NCBI GenBank assembly: GCA_904063045.1
Contig: CAJFCJ010000001.1
Location: 627,501-691,500 of the forward strand
Source: Dimorphilus gyrociliatus
Taxonomy: Eukaryota; Annelida; Polychaeta; Dinophilidae
Length of the DNA: 64,000 nucleotides
Direction of reading: 5' to 3'
Positions 50,129-62,332 of this stretch are shown in pieces. Positions within the stretch are counted from its first letter, which is position 1. The number at the start of each line of letters is the position of its first letter. The translations under genes were made by a program, and so were the position numbers. The notes under the pieces were generated by a model. It made no database searches. It was not told where the DNA came from and worked only from the letters and a program-made list of their open reading frames with translations.

Positions 50129-50624
50129 TTGAGCAAAGAGTAACTTCTTTGTTATACGGGATACTTTTATCACCCTAAACTATAGCTATGTTATTATATG
50201 TGCACGTATTTATCACAGTATTACTGTTTTCTTACTAGTATTTAATATTTCTTGATATTATTCTTTTTCTTAATGATATGCTTATATGCTTATAGTGAAA
50301 GTTTACGTATTCATTACGTTAATGCTTTGACTGGACTTATATGAGATTTACACCAACTATATCTTAGGTAATTATTACATCTCAAAAAATGTTCAAAAAA
50401 CTTGGTGCCTTTTGATTTTATTATTCAACATCAGTAAAATTGTTTGTTGTAGGCAGATAGAATTGTATTACGTTCATAGTTATTGTTAGAATACATGAAC
50501 GCAACAATCCCTACCCATCGATTTACATGATATTGAAAAGTGCTTGTTGTTAAATCAAATTGACTAAATCCTAAATAACTTAACAGGGTATGTAAATAAC
50601 AAAACAATGATAAATCTATCGAAA
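50129..50624. other. Convergent intergenic gap
   Basis: 3' flanks of DEGS (+) and KCTD3/SHKBP1 (-). AT-rich, with no gene seen. Confidence 0.5.
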
Positions 50625-52611
50625 TTAGTGCCAATATTTTCCAATGGAGGATGACTTAATAGACGCATTTGAGGGCCACGGTGTTACTGTTGGGGTATTC
50701 ATGCCTCTGTTCAAATCGCATCCTGAAAGATGACGTACAAGTCGACTTATATCTGGCCCTTTGCATGATTCAGTTTTAGCCATTTCTAAAGCGGCTGCAA
50801 AATCCCAAACTTGTAAACTGCCAGAATTATGTCCCGTGATGATATAGCGACCAAGGTTATTAGGTGCGTCATGAACTAGTAAATCGGTGACGGCACTACC
50901 ATCTACGGCATCCAATCTTGTTATGCACTTACCATTTAAAGCGTTTCTAATATAAACCTCGCTACAATTAGGGACTAGTTTATGAGCAAAGACAAGATTC
51001 TCCGATCCATGAACTTTCATTTGCCATTCATCGACATTATCATCTAAGCAAAGAATCCTAAAAGAAGCTACTGGTTTGGTTGGTGGGTGAGGCTGTGTTG
51101 CCATAAGACCTAATTCCCGTTTTACTTGAAAAGTTCGAACATGGCCATATTGTGAACAAATTGAGAACAAATTGAGATCAGATAAATGCAGAGAAATAAC
51201 AGGGCTTGTATGGACTAGAATTGTTTGAACAAGCGCTGGTCCATTCGTCGCGGCTTTAGTCTCCGGATATTGAACTAGAATATGTATACTACCATTAGCC
51301 GTACCATAGGCAACTTCAAACCATTTATTGTGATAAGAATGAGGTTTACAATGAGGTAGATGTATTGAAACAGCGGTGATTTTTGATCTATTCGGATCTA
51401 TATACCAATCAGTAACTAATAAATCAGCCATAGAATTATTGATATATTTAATTGGGAGTTTGTGGAGATCTATAGCTCTAATAACTCCATCAGAGCAGCC
51501 AAGTAGCAGTATTAGATTGGGGGCAAATGCAAACGAAAAAATTGGAGTTACCACTTTGCAAACTGTCCAAGGCCTTGAAAATGTACTTTGCCATACCCCA
51601 ATCTCTCCAGTTTTTGCAATAGCTACCAAAGATTCATCAAACCCAACTAAAAGACTAGTGACATTTGCTCCAAGTTTTAGGACATCAATTTCTTGAACTT
51701 GACCATTTAAAAAAAAAGACCAAATCTTTATGCAATCACGGGGAGTATTAGCACACAGAAGGCTTCTCGACTGCCTAATAATTAACGCTACTTCATCAAC
51801 AACAGTTTCTAATTGTTCGCTTGTCCATACAGGAAGCCATATTTGAGGTGTTTTGATTCGATACAACGATAATCTTTTACAAGCATAGCCAGCTACGAGC
51901 CAGTTATGTTGAGCTTTAATTACGGTAACAGTTTTCTCTTCAACAGCCTCAGTAACCTCAGGCGGCGGAAGAGAAGATACAAAGTGTACACCTCCACAAG
52001 AGTCCTCTGTTAATAACCTACAAGCTTTCAGCCTCTTAACTAGTGGAGTGACTCCAAAAAAATCAGCTTCAACTTGTAAAGCATCAATCATAGCAGGAGA
52101 TGTATCATTGCTATAGATGTTGAAATTTGCAGATTATTTTATGTTCAATAAAATAAATACCATTCAATGAATTCTACCTTAATTGTAAATGTCTTGTCCT
52201 CAAAAAGTGGAGAATTACCTTGAAAAGATCGGGATCGCGATCAATAAAATACTGAAAGTATTTTTAATGAATATTTAATTTATATTTTATTACATTGTAG
52301 CAATTTCTACTTACAGCACCATTTTCATCAACTATAGAATTTAATCTACCACTTAGAAGACTGTTGTAAAATCGTTTTTATATGAGAAATCAGTTATATG
52401 CAAAATGATTGTGACTAAAACCTTGTAAAAAATGTGTCTGGGATCCATGTGAGAGTTTCTCGTGAAGTTGTAAACCTTTAAAAATGGTATTTTAATAGAA
52501 AAAGTCCTATTTTGTACAAAATTTCTTTTCTTACCTGCCACCTCCAACATTTAATTTAACAATATTATTTGGGCCATCAGAGACCGGTGTACCAGCCGTT
52601 GTGGCGTCCAT
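50625..52611 (-). CDS. BTB/POZ and WD-repeat protein, KCTD3/SHKBP1 family
   Basis: Orthologue of vertebrate KCTD3 and SHKBP1; relatives act as adaptor or channel-associated proteins (KCTD3 with HCN3, SHKBP1 in EGFR trafficking). Exons 52611-52535, 52475-52422, 52360-52315, 52251-52178, 52110-50625 encode 578 residues. The BTB/T1 domain (about 20-115) is split over five exons: IVKLNVGG, RFTTSRETLTWIPDTFFTS, LLSGRLNSIVDENGA, YFIDRDPDLFKVILHFLRT and EADFFGVTPLVKRL. The remainder forms WD-like repeats with family words (HNWLVAGYA, LLLGCSDGVI, EVAYGTANGSIHILVQYPET, VQTILVHTSPV, YIITGHNSGSLQVWD). It ends soon after the propeller and lacks the long C-terminal tail of the vertebrate proteins (707-815 residues). 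Confidence 0.92.
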
Positions 52612-52787
52612 TGACTAACAACAGTTGTTATAACCAACACTAAAATAATTTGCTTATTTTTAGGCTTTTAACAAATGTTTATTAAGAATGTTTTACTGCG
52701 ACGAAAATGTATTCCAGTTGTGCCATAATCGAAAACGGTGTCCGTTACCACGCATGCGTCCTTTTTCCCCCTGAGATAAAAATCGTC
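52612..52787. promoter_or_regulatory. Short bidirectional promoter KCTD3-like / RPS29
   Basis: Only 176 bp separate the two divergent start codons. The gap holds the palindrome ACGCATGCGT (52750-52759, NRF1-like) and a pyrimidine-rich CCTTTTTCCCCCTGAG stretch just before RPS29 (52760-52775), like a 5' TOP leader. It is likely one shared promoter. Confidence 0.5.
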
Positions 52788-53155
52788 ATGGGCTTCGCTA
52801 ACATTTGGCATTCTCACCCTAGAAAATACGGCCAAGGCTCTCGATTTTGGTAAGTTAATGTATAATAAGTACTTATCTGTATATCCGACGATAATTTTTT
52901 CGAAAAATATCGTTTTTTATCATAAATTTCCGACCCTTTAATGTGCCATGCCTTGTCACTCAATTAAGTCTGTATTATCGCTCCTTGCAGTCGAGTCTGC
53001 GGAAATAGACACGGTCTTATCCGAAAATACGGATTACATATGTGCCGTCAATGCTTCAGAGCATATGCTGGTGATATCGGTTTCAAGAAGGTAATTTTGG
53101 CTTATTTCAAAAATGTAATAATTATAATTTTTTCTTTGCATTTCAGCTCGATTAA
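52788..53155 (+). CDS. RPS29: Ribosomal protein S29 (uS14)
   Basis: Zinc-binding protein of the small cytoplasmic ribosomal subunit. Exons 52788-52849, 52991-53090, 53147-53155 give 56 residues, exactly the usual length. Motifs: [37 protein letters not shown] and GFKKLD. The four zinc cysteines (C-x-x-C twice) are present. The last exon holds only the final two codons and the stop (CTC GAT TAA), so the gene is easily missed by ORF scanning. Confidence 0.97.
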
Positions 53156-53654
53156 ATATATTTTCAACTATCGGCATCTGGGGATGCTCTAAAGTCTAAG
53201 AAAGCGTTTTGTTTCAATACAGAAAATTATCAGTGACTGATTGAAATCGATTTCTTTTCATTTATATATCCTAATAGGACACTCACTTATAAACTCTGTA
53301 GCACAAGAGAATCCTAGTTACACAACCCATACATTCCTTTGTTAATGACTTTAAGTCCCGTCGACTTAAAATGAAAAATTAAAATTCTCAATCTTTTACG
53401 ATAGGCTATTTTGTTTCACAGCGCAAAATCCGCTTACTGCTTGCTAATGATACTAAATCCTATTAAATCAATCATACTTTATATGGATAATTAGGTAATT
53501 GGTCATTATAGTCGAAGAGCTAATTATATTTAAAAAAGTACTTGAGCTTATAAGCTACAATGGCGTAATAGATATATGTAGATAGTTTGAAATTAGCGGG
53601 TGAAAATGGTAAAACATTAGACAGCTTCACTAGAAAACTGGTTAAGAATAGAGA
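53156..53654. other. RPS29 3' flank / SDR upstream region
   Basis: About 500 bp AT-rich, no gene seen. Confidence 0.45.
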
Positions 53655-55360
53655 ATGGTTCTTAGTACGATTTTGTCTTTTATTTTGCCCTGTATCACCT
53701 TTGGTTGGCTTTACTACCTCTACAAGTTAGTATATTTACATAGTTGACACATTGTAATAGGAAAAAATAAAAAATTTTCAATTTTCCAGACATTATGTTA
53801 TGCTACCCATTGAATTTCATAGTGATGCTCGCCTGGATGGGAAAACTGTTGTTATTACAGGAGGAAGTAGTGGATTAGGATTGGAAACTGCAAGAAATTT
53901 ATGTTCTAGAGGTAATTTAAAATTGTTTTCAATAAGTGGTATTATAGTAAAACCTAAAAATTTTGAGAAATTCAGTGTCGGCTTTTCATGCAATTTTGTA
54001 TACAGCCTCAAGATCTCATTGCCAGACTTCTGTATTTTATTAGTCACCGTAACAAACCTAATAAAAGTATTTTCCATGCAGACAAAATTATACGAAGAAA
54101 ATCTTTCACCGTATAATTAATTTTATACCAGACTTATATAAATAATGTATATATTCACTGTTATATTAATGGTTATAGCACTAAAAAACAGAAATTAAAA
54201 ATCACGATAATCTATAAATTATTTTTCAAACTTGCTTTATATTTAAACAATATGAAGTTTTTTATATTTATTTAAATTAGGAACTTTATTTTTTATAAAT
54301 GAATATTTTACCTTCCATACAACTATCTCATTTATGAATCTCCACCCATTTCCATTCAAAAAAAAAGTCGATTACGATAATTAAGAAAAAGATTAGAATT
54401 TTTGTTAATTTTTATGTAAATATTTCATATTTTTCTATTTATATTTTCAGGTGCAAGAGTAATTATAGGCTGTCGAGATAAAAAAAAGGCGGAGGAGGCG
54501 CTCATAGACGTTAAATCTAGTTGTAAATCGGCATTAGTTTCTTACTTTCATCTCGATTTGGCTTCGCTAAGCTCTGTGAGGAAATTTGTTCAGGAGCTGA
54601 AAGACTCCAACATTCGTGTGAATATTTTGATCAATAATGCGGCAGTCGTCGGGGTACCTTATCAAAAAACAATTGACGGATTCGAATACATTTTTGGAGT
54701 TAATTATTTAGGACATTTTCTATTAACGAACCTTATGCTGGATCTTTTAGAAGCAAGAGCTAGAATAATAAATGTTTCCGCTCATGCGCATATTTTTGGA
54801 CATATTGATTTTGATAATTTAATGATGGATAGGGGTTTCAACTCTATTGTGGCATATTTCAATAGCAAACTGGCTATGGTATTATTTACTCAAGAAATAT
54901 CGAGAAGATTAGATATTGAAGTTGCTTGCTCATATGCTCTCCATCCAGGCGCCATATACACTCAATTAACCAGACATTTTTTCTTTATGAGATATAAATT
55001 TTTAAGGATGATAAGTGACCAATTGGGAAAACATTTCCTAAAGAATGCCAAACAAGGGATCCATACCATTCTCTATTGTGCTTTATCTGAAGAAATAGAA
55101 GGTGTCAGTGGTAAATACTTCAGGTAGGTTACCTTTCTATGTCCATCTTTTTTATCATTTCCAGTTAAAGTATTTAAACAGTAACAGCTAGAAAAAATAT
55201 GTTCATCTTGCTAAAAGAACAATGTTAATAAGAATTACTTTTCTTCTTATACAGCGATTGCAAATTATCCGTACCAATTCAAGAAGCTTTGGACATTGAA
55301 ATAGCTGAGAGATTGTGGTCAACCAGCGAAGAGTTAGTAAGACTTAAAAAGGACGATTGA
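53655..55360 (+). CDS. Short-chain dehydrogenase, retinol dehydrogenase 11-14-like
   Basis: Membrane-anchored NADP-dependent SDR, likely acting on retinoids or other lipid aldehydes and ketones at the ER or mitochondrial membrane. Exons 53655-53725, 53790-53911, 54451-55123, 55255-55360 give 323 residues. A hydrophobic N-terminal anchor (MVLSTILSFILPCITFGWLY) precedes the Rossmann fold. Motifs: TGGSSGLGLETA (cofactor loop), CRDKKKAEEA (arginine typical of NADP preference), NILINNAAV, GVNYLGHFLLT, the catalytic Ser in INVSAHAH and the catalytic Tyr/Lys in YFNSKLA, and LHPGAIYT. The second intron is 539 bp. Exact substrate is not predictable. Confidence 0.9.
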
Positions 55361-56328
55361 TTATGAACAGCTTCTTCCATTTCCAACATCTTCCTATGTT
55401 TCTTTCCTCCCAAGAAAATTATTTTGTATTTTAAATTTCTGGAAAGTAGTCTTGTTTTTTAAATCAAAAACCAAAGAAAAAAAAGAAAATAACCAAACAA
55501 GACAGCAAATAAAATGCACTAGTCTACATTTGAGATAAAAAAAGAAGCTATCTCACACCTTTAAATAGTCATACCTTTTCTCTTTCTCTCTCATTAATTT
55601 ATTGATTCTCAAATTGTCTTGGAGTATTGTTAGTTTTATTTCTCTTTTATGAGTGTGAAATTTTGGTTTGCCTTTGTTTTCTGCTTTAAGTATATTAATT
55701 ATCTTCTTTAGCGATAATGATTTATCTTAGCCAACCAACCAATTGTCTTGCATTACTGTTTTATGCTAGAGTTTTATATTATGTTATTGGGTTTTTCTTT
55801 TGCCATTATTGCTCGTGTAAATTGATAAAATGCTGTAATAGATTAAAAAAAAACAAGCCATATTCTGCCAAGATGAAACGTGATGATCTGCTCGTTTTTT
55901 TAATAATAAATAATTATTAAATGAAAGCAAAAAGCTTTTTTCTTGTAATTTAATATCTCATTTTCATGGCATTTATTTATTTCTGAATTACATAGATAGG
56001 TACGTTAAAGTTCAATTTTACTTAATTTATTAAAAAAAATTCATTAAGTTTTTAAATGGAAACAAGAGAATTCTTTAGTAAAATTATATCTTAAATAATT
56101 AAAAATTCACGTAGATCTAATTTGTAGCTTTATTTCTAGTTTTAGCCATTACAATTATAAGCTCTAACACGTTGGCCATAAAGTGTACACAGCAAATACT
56201 GTGCTCTTTCAAAAAAATTTTTACAGCCGCTGTGCTGCGCTTAGCTTTGCTGAATATTTGAACATATTTTTTATTAGTTACGCGTTCGAGATGACGTTTA
56301 AAATTCTCTAAGAGTTGCGCAACTTAAA
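55361..56328. other. SDR 3' flank / ALG11 upstream region
   Basis: About 970 bp, AT-rich with T-tracts and no credible gene. Short ORFs here have no family signal. Confidence 0.45.
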
Positions 56329-57895
56329 ATGAATATTTGTGGCACTATCTTTACGTTTCTTTTAAGATTTCTATCTAACATCGTTTTATGGTAATTATTA
56401 TTTAGCATTATTCTTTTCAGTAAATTGATCTTCTATTTTCTTTTCTATAATTGCAAACCGCTGAGCGATAATATAGCTATTTATAAATTTTCAGTCTCTG
56501 CAGTACGGTTTGCGTATGGTTAGTCAAGTGCTGTTTCATAAATAGGAGAAGAAATTCAAATAGAAAGCGTATAGCTTTCTTTCATCCATACTGTAATGCT
56601 GGGGGTGGTGGAGAGAGAGTACTCTGGATGGCTGTTAATAGTATTCAACAGACATATCCTAAGGCTGATATAACAATTTACAGTGGAGATTTAGATGCAA
56701 CATCTGAATCGATAATAGAAAAATGTAAAGAAAATTTTTCAATAACTCTAAAGAGACCAGTTAGTTTTGTTTGGCTTAAAAGTAGATTTTTAGTTGAAGC
56801 AAAATGCTGGCCAATCTTCACCCTTGCTGGTCAAAGCTTCGGATCTATGTTGTTATGTTTAGAAGCATTGTGGAAATTTACTCCTGATGTTTACATTGAT
56901 TCAATGGGTTACGCCTTTACACTTCCCATAGCTAAGATAATAGGATCAAAAGTTGGCTGCTATGTTCACTATCCAACCATAAGCACCGACATGCTTGACA
57001 AAGTAAGCTCCAGAAAAGCAGCTCATAATAACTCTCAACTCGTTGCTAAATCATCTATCTTATCCTCTGTAAAGCATTCATATTATAGATTGTTTGCTTT
57101 TCTATACGGCCTAGCTGGAAAAACGTCAGAGTGTGTAATGGTTAATTCATCATGGACTAAAAATCATATTGATTCATTATGGAATATAGACTCTATTAAA
57201 GTATTCCCCCCTGTTGACTTAAAAAGATTATTAAATATGAAAATTGATAATGAAAGATCAATTGTGTTATCCGTCGCCCAATTCCGCCCGGAGAAAGATC
57301 ATGAATTACAAATAAAAGCTTTCGCTAAATATCTTTCTTTTGGTACGGATACCGAAACAAGTATGATGTTAGTTGGTTCTGTTAGAAATCAGAAAGATGA
57401 AGAAAGAGTAGAAAAATTAAAAAGTTTGGCAAATTTATTAGGCGTTCGAGAAAGAGTAGAATTTAAGATTAACGCTAGCTACGAAGATTTATTGACATAC
57501 TTCAAAAATGCGGCTATTGGCTTACATACAATGTGGAATGAGCATTTTGGAATTGGTAAGTCGAATAAAATAAAAAATTATTAAATTTTAACATATCAAA
57601 TTAATATATTTAAAAACTGTTAGGTGTTGTTGAGTGTATGGCAGCAGGAGCTATAGCATTAGCCCATAAAAGTGGTGGTCCTAAAATGGATATAGTTACA
57701 CCCCTTAATGGAGAAACTACTGGTTTCCTGGCGGATACAATTGACGAATATGCAGAATATATCTCGAATATAATAAGAATGTCTCCTGAAAATCTGTTAA
57801 AAATTCGACAAAATGCAAGAAAAAGTGTAGAACGCTTTTCTAATGAAAATTTTCAAAAAGATTGGATAAAAGCCACAGAAATCTTATTTGTTTAA
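56329..57895 (+). CDS. ALG11: ALG11 alpha-1,2-mannosyltransferase
   Basis: ER-membrane GT4-family enzyme adding the fourth and fifth mannoses to the dolichol-linked N-glycan precursor on the cytosolic face, using GDP-mannose. Exons 56329-56390, 56495-57555, 57624-57895 give 464 residues (human 492). The N-terminal membrane helix is split by intron 1 (FTFLLRFLSNIVL / STVCVWLVKCCF). Signatures: IAFFHPYCNAGGGGERVLW, PDVYIDSMGYAFTLP, GCYVHYPTISTDML, VMVNSSWT, SVAQFRPEKDH and the donor-binding E-x7-E motif EHFGIGVVE joined across intron 2. It is convergent with the claudin-like gene, 119 bp apart. Confidence 0.95.
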
Positions 57896-58014
57896 TGGAC
57901 AAAAGAAGCAGGTTAATTGAAAATGTTATAAAAAATAGTACATAAGCAAAAAACCAGTAAAGAAAATATTTGGCTAATACATTATAGTCTTTACGTCGTT
58001 AATCTCTTTGTTCT

Positions 58015-58747
58015 TTATGGCTTTTGTATATTAGAAAAGTTTGCACTTCTTTCTGAATTTGGTTTCTTTTTTTTGTTTACGACAAATATCAAAGTCGATA
58101 AGATCGTGGATGGAATAATAAACACAAAACTCATTATTATCATTATGAATGAATAGCTTATTGTAGTAGAACTAAAATTTTCTTCATACTTATGGTAAAG
58201 AGTTGAATGAATAATTATTACTATCAGTTGAAAAGTACCTGAAGAAAGAATAGTTGTTGTTTATATATAAAAAAAACTACTGAATGAAAAGATACCTACA
58301 CGATACTACGTTCAATAGCAGTAGAATTAAAAAATTTGATTCAACTGCTTCTCCACAATGATAGCTATCTTCTTCATCATCAGTTAATGCATTAAATATC
58401 CAACTATAAACGATTAAGCCAAATATATATACCAAAAATATAATCATTGCCAAAGCTTGAACAGCTTTAAAACTATGCTTTATATTTTGCGGATAGTGCC
58501 AATAGCAATGATCAAGTGTACAAGCTTTCCATAGTCCTATTTGAAAGGTATCCGTACCCCATATGTATTCTATTCGTGCTTTATACCAATGATTGGTTGA
58601 CCATCCAATGATAAAAAATAAAAGAGATATTAGAAATACAATCAGGTTCAACGCCAATCCTTTAGAAAGTTTCAATTTCTTATTTCCTATGTTCAAAACT
58701 TCGTATTTAAAGAGAATGTCTACAACCTTATTGTTTTGGTCAGCCAT
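58015..58747 (-). CDS. Claudin-like four-helix membrane protein
   Basis: Probable claudin/PMP22-superfamily protein of the plasma membrane. Exons 58747-58296 and 58171-58015 give 202 residues starting MADQNNKVVD. Helix 1: LALNLIVFLISLLFFIIGW. The first loop has the family motif W...GLWKAC...HC. Helices 2 and 3 follow (LAMIIFLVYIFGLIVYSWI; FLILLLLNVVSC). The fourth helix is in the second exon (SYSFIMIIMSFVFIIPSTI, then LSTLIFVV with a basic tail KKKKPNSE). The splice acceptor TTTTAG at 58172 was chosen because it restores a four-helix protein; a nearer acceptor (about 58240) would give a truncated three-helix form. A longer in-frame ATG exists at 58873. Confidence 0.7.
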
Positions 58748-58983
58748 TTTTTTTAATATAAGTACATGGATTGCTAATATATCGTCTTTATTATCTAAAA
58801 AATCAGTGATAAAGATAATTTTACGATTTTTGAAACATGAATAGTCCGCTAGATGGCTCTTGATGTTGTGCAAAAGAGAACAGCAGATCGTATTGATTTT
58901 TGGGTAAAAATCCCATCTAACAGATTTTTCCAGGAGATTTTACTGTCCTCTTTCTTTATTTTATCTTGAATATAAGAAAAACT

Positions 58984-61852
58984 ATGTCTTCCCTCATATT
59001 ATCTGCTAGATTAGAAGATGAAGATAGGAGAAAGGAGCTACGATCATTGCTGGAGGAGCTGCTGGCAACATTGGAGGATGTCGATGAATCAGTTCAGAGA
59101 GAGTTAATTGAAGAGAACATCATCAGAAATTCGTTAAAAGAAGATTTTAAAAGAGTTACTCAAACGTTAACTCGTCATGCTTGTGTACTAGTCGTTTCGG
59201 GTATAATGTCTATAATTATTTCCAACCCCATCATACCCTTTTAAAGAAGGAAACTTTTTATATAAACAAACCCTTTTTTGTTATAATTATTAAGGTTCCA
59301 ATTCGCCCTGCTCTACGAATATTGTAAACAAACTGCTAACAACCGAAGTCTTACCTACTAGTCTTCCTCCAACGTATACTATCAGATTCGGGGAAAAACC
59401 TAGCGCCAGGATAATAACAGAAGAGGGAAGGGTATATGAAATTGACGCCCTTGATATTCCTTGTGCTCAACAATTGGCTATATCTATGCTCGATATCCCG
59501 GGTAATTTAAGAGCTTTAGATATTTGCATTCCAAACGATTTATTAGAGGTATAGCACTTTTAAAATGAGATTTAAATGTTTTCACTATGTTCCCTTCAAT
59601 CTCCAGTTAAAGGTCACAATTGCTTCAATGCCTCCGCAAGACAGACTCTTAGAAAATTACTTGGCGGATCATGATCTCTTTGCTTTCGTATACGTATCCG
59701 CTGATAGTCCCAGTGAGGATAAACACGTAAGAATAAGATAATTAAATTGACTGATTTAATTAAAAACCAGCGTATCATGTTTAATAGTTAGAAGGTTTGC
59801 TTGATAGAATTAACGAACCAAGAGCATCAGTAATTGTTTATATGAGTGAGGAGGATGATTCTAAAGTATCAGAGAAAGAAGCAATGAGTTTACAAGCAGA
59901 ACATTTTATAACAGCATCCAGTTCTCATTTAACAGATGAGGAAATACTTCAAATATGCAACAAGGTTGATGAAGCTGCAAAAAGTGCTTTAAGAACCAGA
60001 ACAGAAGTCGTTTTTGAGTGGCTAGAAAGGATGACAAATAGGGCATTACATATTGTGGCTGCTCATGTTGCCTGGGATGAAATGAATACCCTTGAACTTA
60101 GAGAAAGACATCACGCCCTCTCTATGAGTTTAGAAAGAATTGAAAGAGACGCTGATAAAACTATTTCAGAATTGGAAAAAACTTTAGACGAAGAAATTCG
60201 AATCGCGACGATGAATCTCGTCTCTTATCTAAATAATTCAAATACTCATGCTAAAATGTCAATGTGGAGTAAAGATCATCTTCCCTATACGCAGCATTCC
60301 GACTTATGGCCCAATGTGGAAACTAAATTGCACGGTCATGTCGAGCAAAGAATTGCTAACGTTTTAAGGGAATGGGATGAAAGAACTCAATTGTTAAGAA
60401 AGATTTACAGTCGTATTAGAGATTCGTGTAGGGAAAAGTTAATGCCTATTGAATCTCAATTGGCAAACACAACAAAGGTAAATTTAAAATATTTCTCTCA
60501 AAAAGCGATAAATGAGTATGAAAATATCTTTAAAATTAATTAGGTTTTAGAAGGAGATATGCCAACCCTATTGAGCGTCAATGATGAAGATGTTACAAGG
60601 ACAATTAACGTAAGTGAATTATCCAGACCAACGAAATCAACCAGTTTTCCCCTAATAAAGAAATTAAGGCAGAGAGGAGATTTTTTAAGCTATTGTCGAG
60701 ATAGGGAAAAATACATGAGAGACTATTCAATGAAAATGCTTGAAACGATCAGCAATGAATGTATAGTTACGAAATATGTCGAAGACCAATTACAAATTTT
60801 AAGACAAACTCTGAGTAATGCTCGAGCAATTATACCTCACATAATACATGATACCAGAAGAGTTATGCACTCTCTTGCTGCTGATAGACGAAAATGTGCT
60901 GAAATAACCTCAAGACATAAATGTATCAACGCTTTGGCTCCTCTCCTCAAAGTAATTAAACTTTTATTTAAAATTCAATAAGGTTTTAACAAAAAAGTTG
61001 TATTTTTATTTGTTTGTTAAACTTCAGGAAAAGATCGCAAAATTTGCAAATCAATATGTTAGGAAATACGACATTGATTCTGAATCGGTCATAATAGGGA
61101 ATATTTGCGGGAAGAGTACCTGGAGTCTTTTGAAGGAAGGTTCTTGGAATGGTGCCGAATGTACAGTAAAATTGTATACTGGAAATGTTTCGGCAAGACA
61201 TATAGCATCCGAGGAGCATATTTTGAAACGAGTAAAGCATCCATATGTTGCATTCTTACTCGGTAGTCTACCCGTAGAAAATGCACCTGCTCTCTTAATT
61301 GAACAACATCTAAAGAGCGCCAGATCTTTTGCTTGGAGGAGGCGTGTGCCCAAGGCTGGTCGTATTCATACTCTCTCCGTAGGACGTCGTATTTTAGAGC
61401 AAACAAGCCTTGCTTTAGAATTTTTGCACACAAAAAAATTAGTACACATTGAGGTTCGACTAGATTCAATAATGATTGATGCTCAAAGTAACAAGGTACA
61501 GCTTTGTCACCTGGGCTCAGCAAGACCAATAGATATTAAAGAGGGGGAGAACGTTTCAGTTTATCTAGCACCCGAGGTTATTCGAGGCGGTACTTATACT
61601 TCACCAGCGGATGTTTACGGTATAGCTTTGGCGGCATATGAACTATGGCACAATACTATTGTAACTGATATTGACACTGTTAAAGCTGAATTAAACAATG
61701 ATACATCAGATTTTTTAGACTGTCCATATAGAGACTTAATCAAAAGATCGTTAATTGAAGATAAAAATTGCCGACCCGTCATTGGCGAGTGGATAGATGC
61801 AGTTCGATCACCATTATCTTTTGAAGAAGACTCTGACAAAGAATCAGACTAG
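58984..61852 (+). CDS. DSTYK-like protein with degenerate kinase domain
   Basis: Homologue of dual serine/threonine and tyrosine kinase DSTYK (RIPK5). Exons 58984-59200, 59295-59548, 59607-59726, 59788-60477, 60544-60951, 61028-61852 give 837 residues (human 929). The N-terminal half is the DSTYK-type helical/GTPase-like region (HACVLVVSGSNS, then NKLLTTEVLPTS, matching the vertebrate LLGVQVLPTT block), followed by long charged helices. The C-terminal kinase fold (about 580-830) keeps the ATP-site lysine (ECTVKLY, about K611) and LAPEV (744-746). The catalytic HRD is HIE (703-705) and the metal-binding DFG is HLG (724-726), and the glycine loop is GNICGK. Both catalytic aspartates are missing, so it is probably a pseudokinase. 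Confidence 0.82.
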
Positions 61853-62332
61853 ACAGCAAAAAATTGAAATACTTTTGAGACAGTTAAGCCTACCGTCTTT
61901 ATAGTGTTATTAATACGACAACAACTTTAATGTGGAATTTTTAAAAATTATTTTTGTCATCAAAGCATTATCAAAACGAGATAATTGAAGATCTATTTTT
62001 AAAATTCTTCTTTATAAGAACTTCTAAATAATAATATCCTTTTATCCTTTCTTTGTAATATTAATTAGATGTTATTTAATATAAAATTTAAATCTTATAC
62101 TATTTTGAAGTTGTTTTTGTAGTTTGAAAATTGGCGCCTTGACAGCCTTCCGCCATTTTGAAATAGTTCTCAATTTTGCGACAGCCTTAGAGGCGGAAAT
62201 GATCGAAAATAGCCGAAGATTTCTTTCAATATTATTTTTGGCTCTTCTACTAAATATTAAAGGGACGAAACGTCTATTAGATTAATCAGGGTGGATTTAT
62301 TTACCAATTGCAAATAAAAAAATTGAAGCACA
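61853..62332. other. Intergenic with YY1-like site
   Basis: About 480 bp. CTTCCGCCATTTTGAAA (about 62149-62165) contains CCGCCATTTT, the reverse of the YY1 core AAAATGGCGG, about 170 bp upstream of the DEAF1-like start; probable promoter element. No gene is seen. Confidence 0.45.

Noticed and set aside
61051-61839. Antisense ORFs over the DSTYK-like kinase exon
   Set aside because: They overlap a conserved coding exon on the other strand and show no domain.
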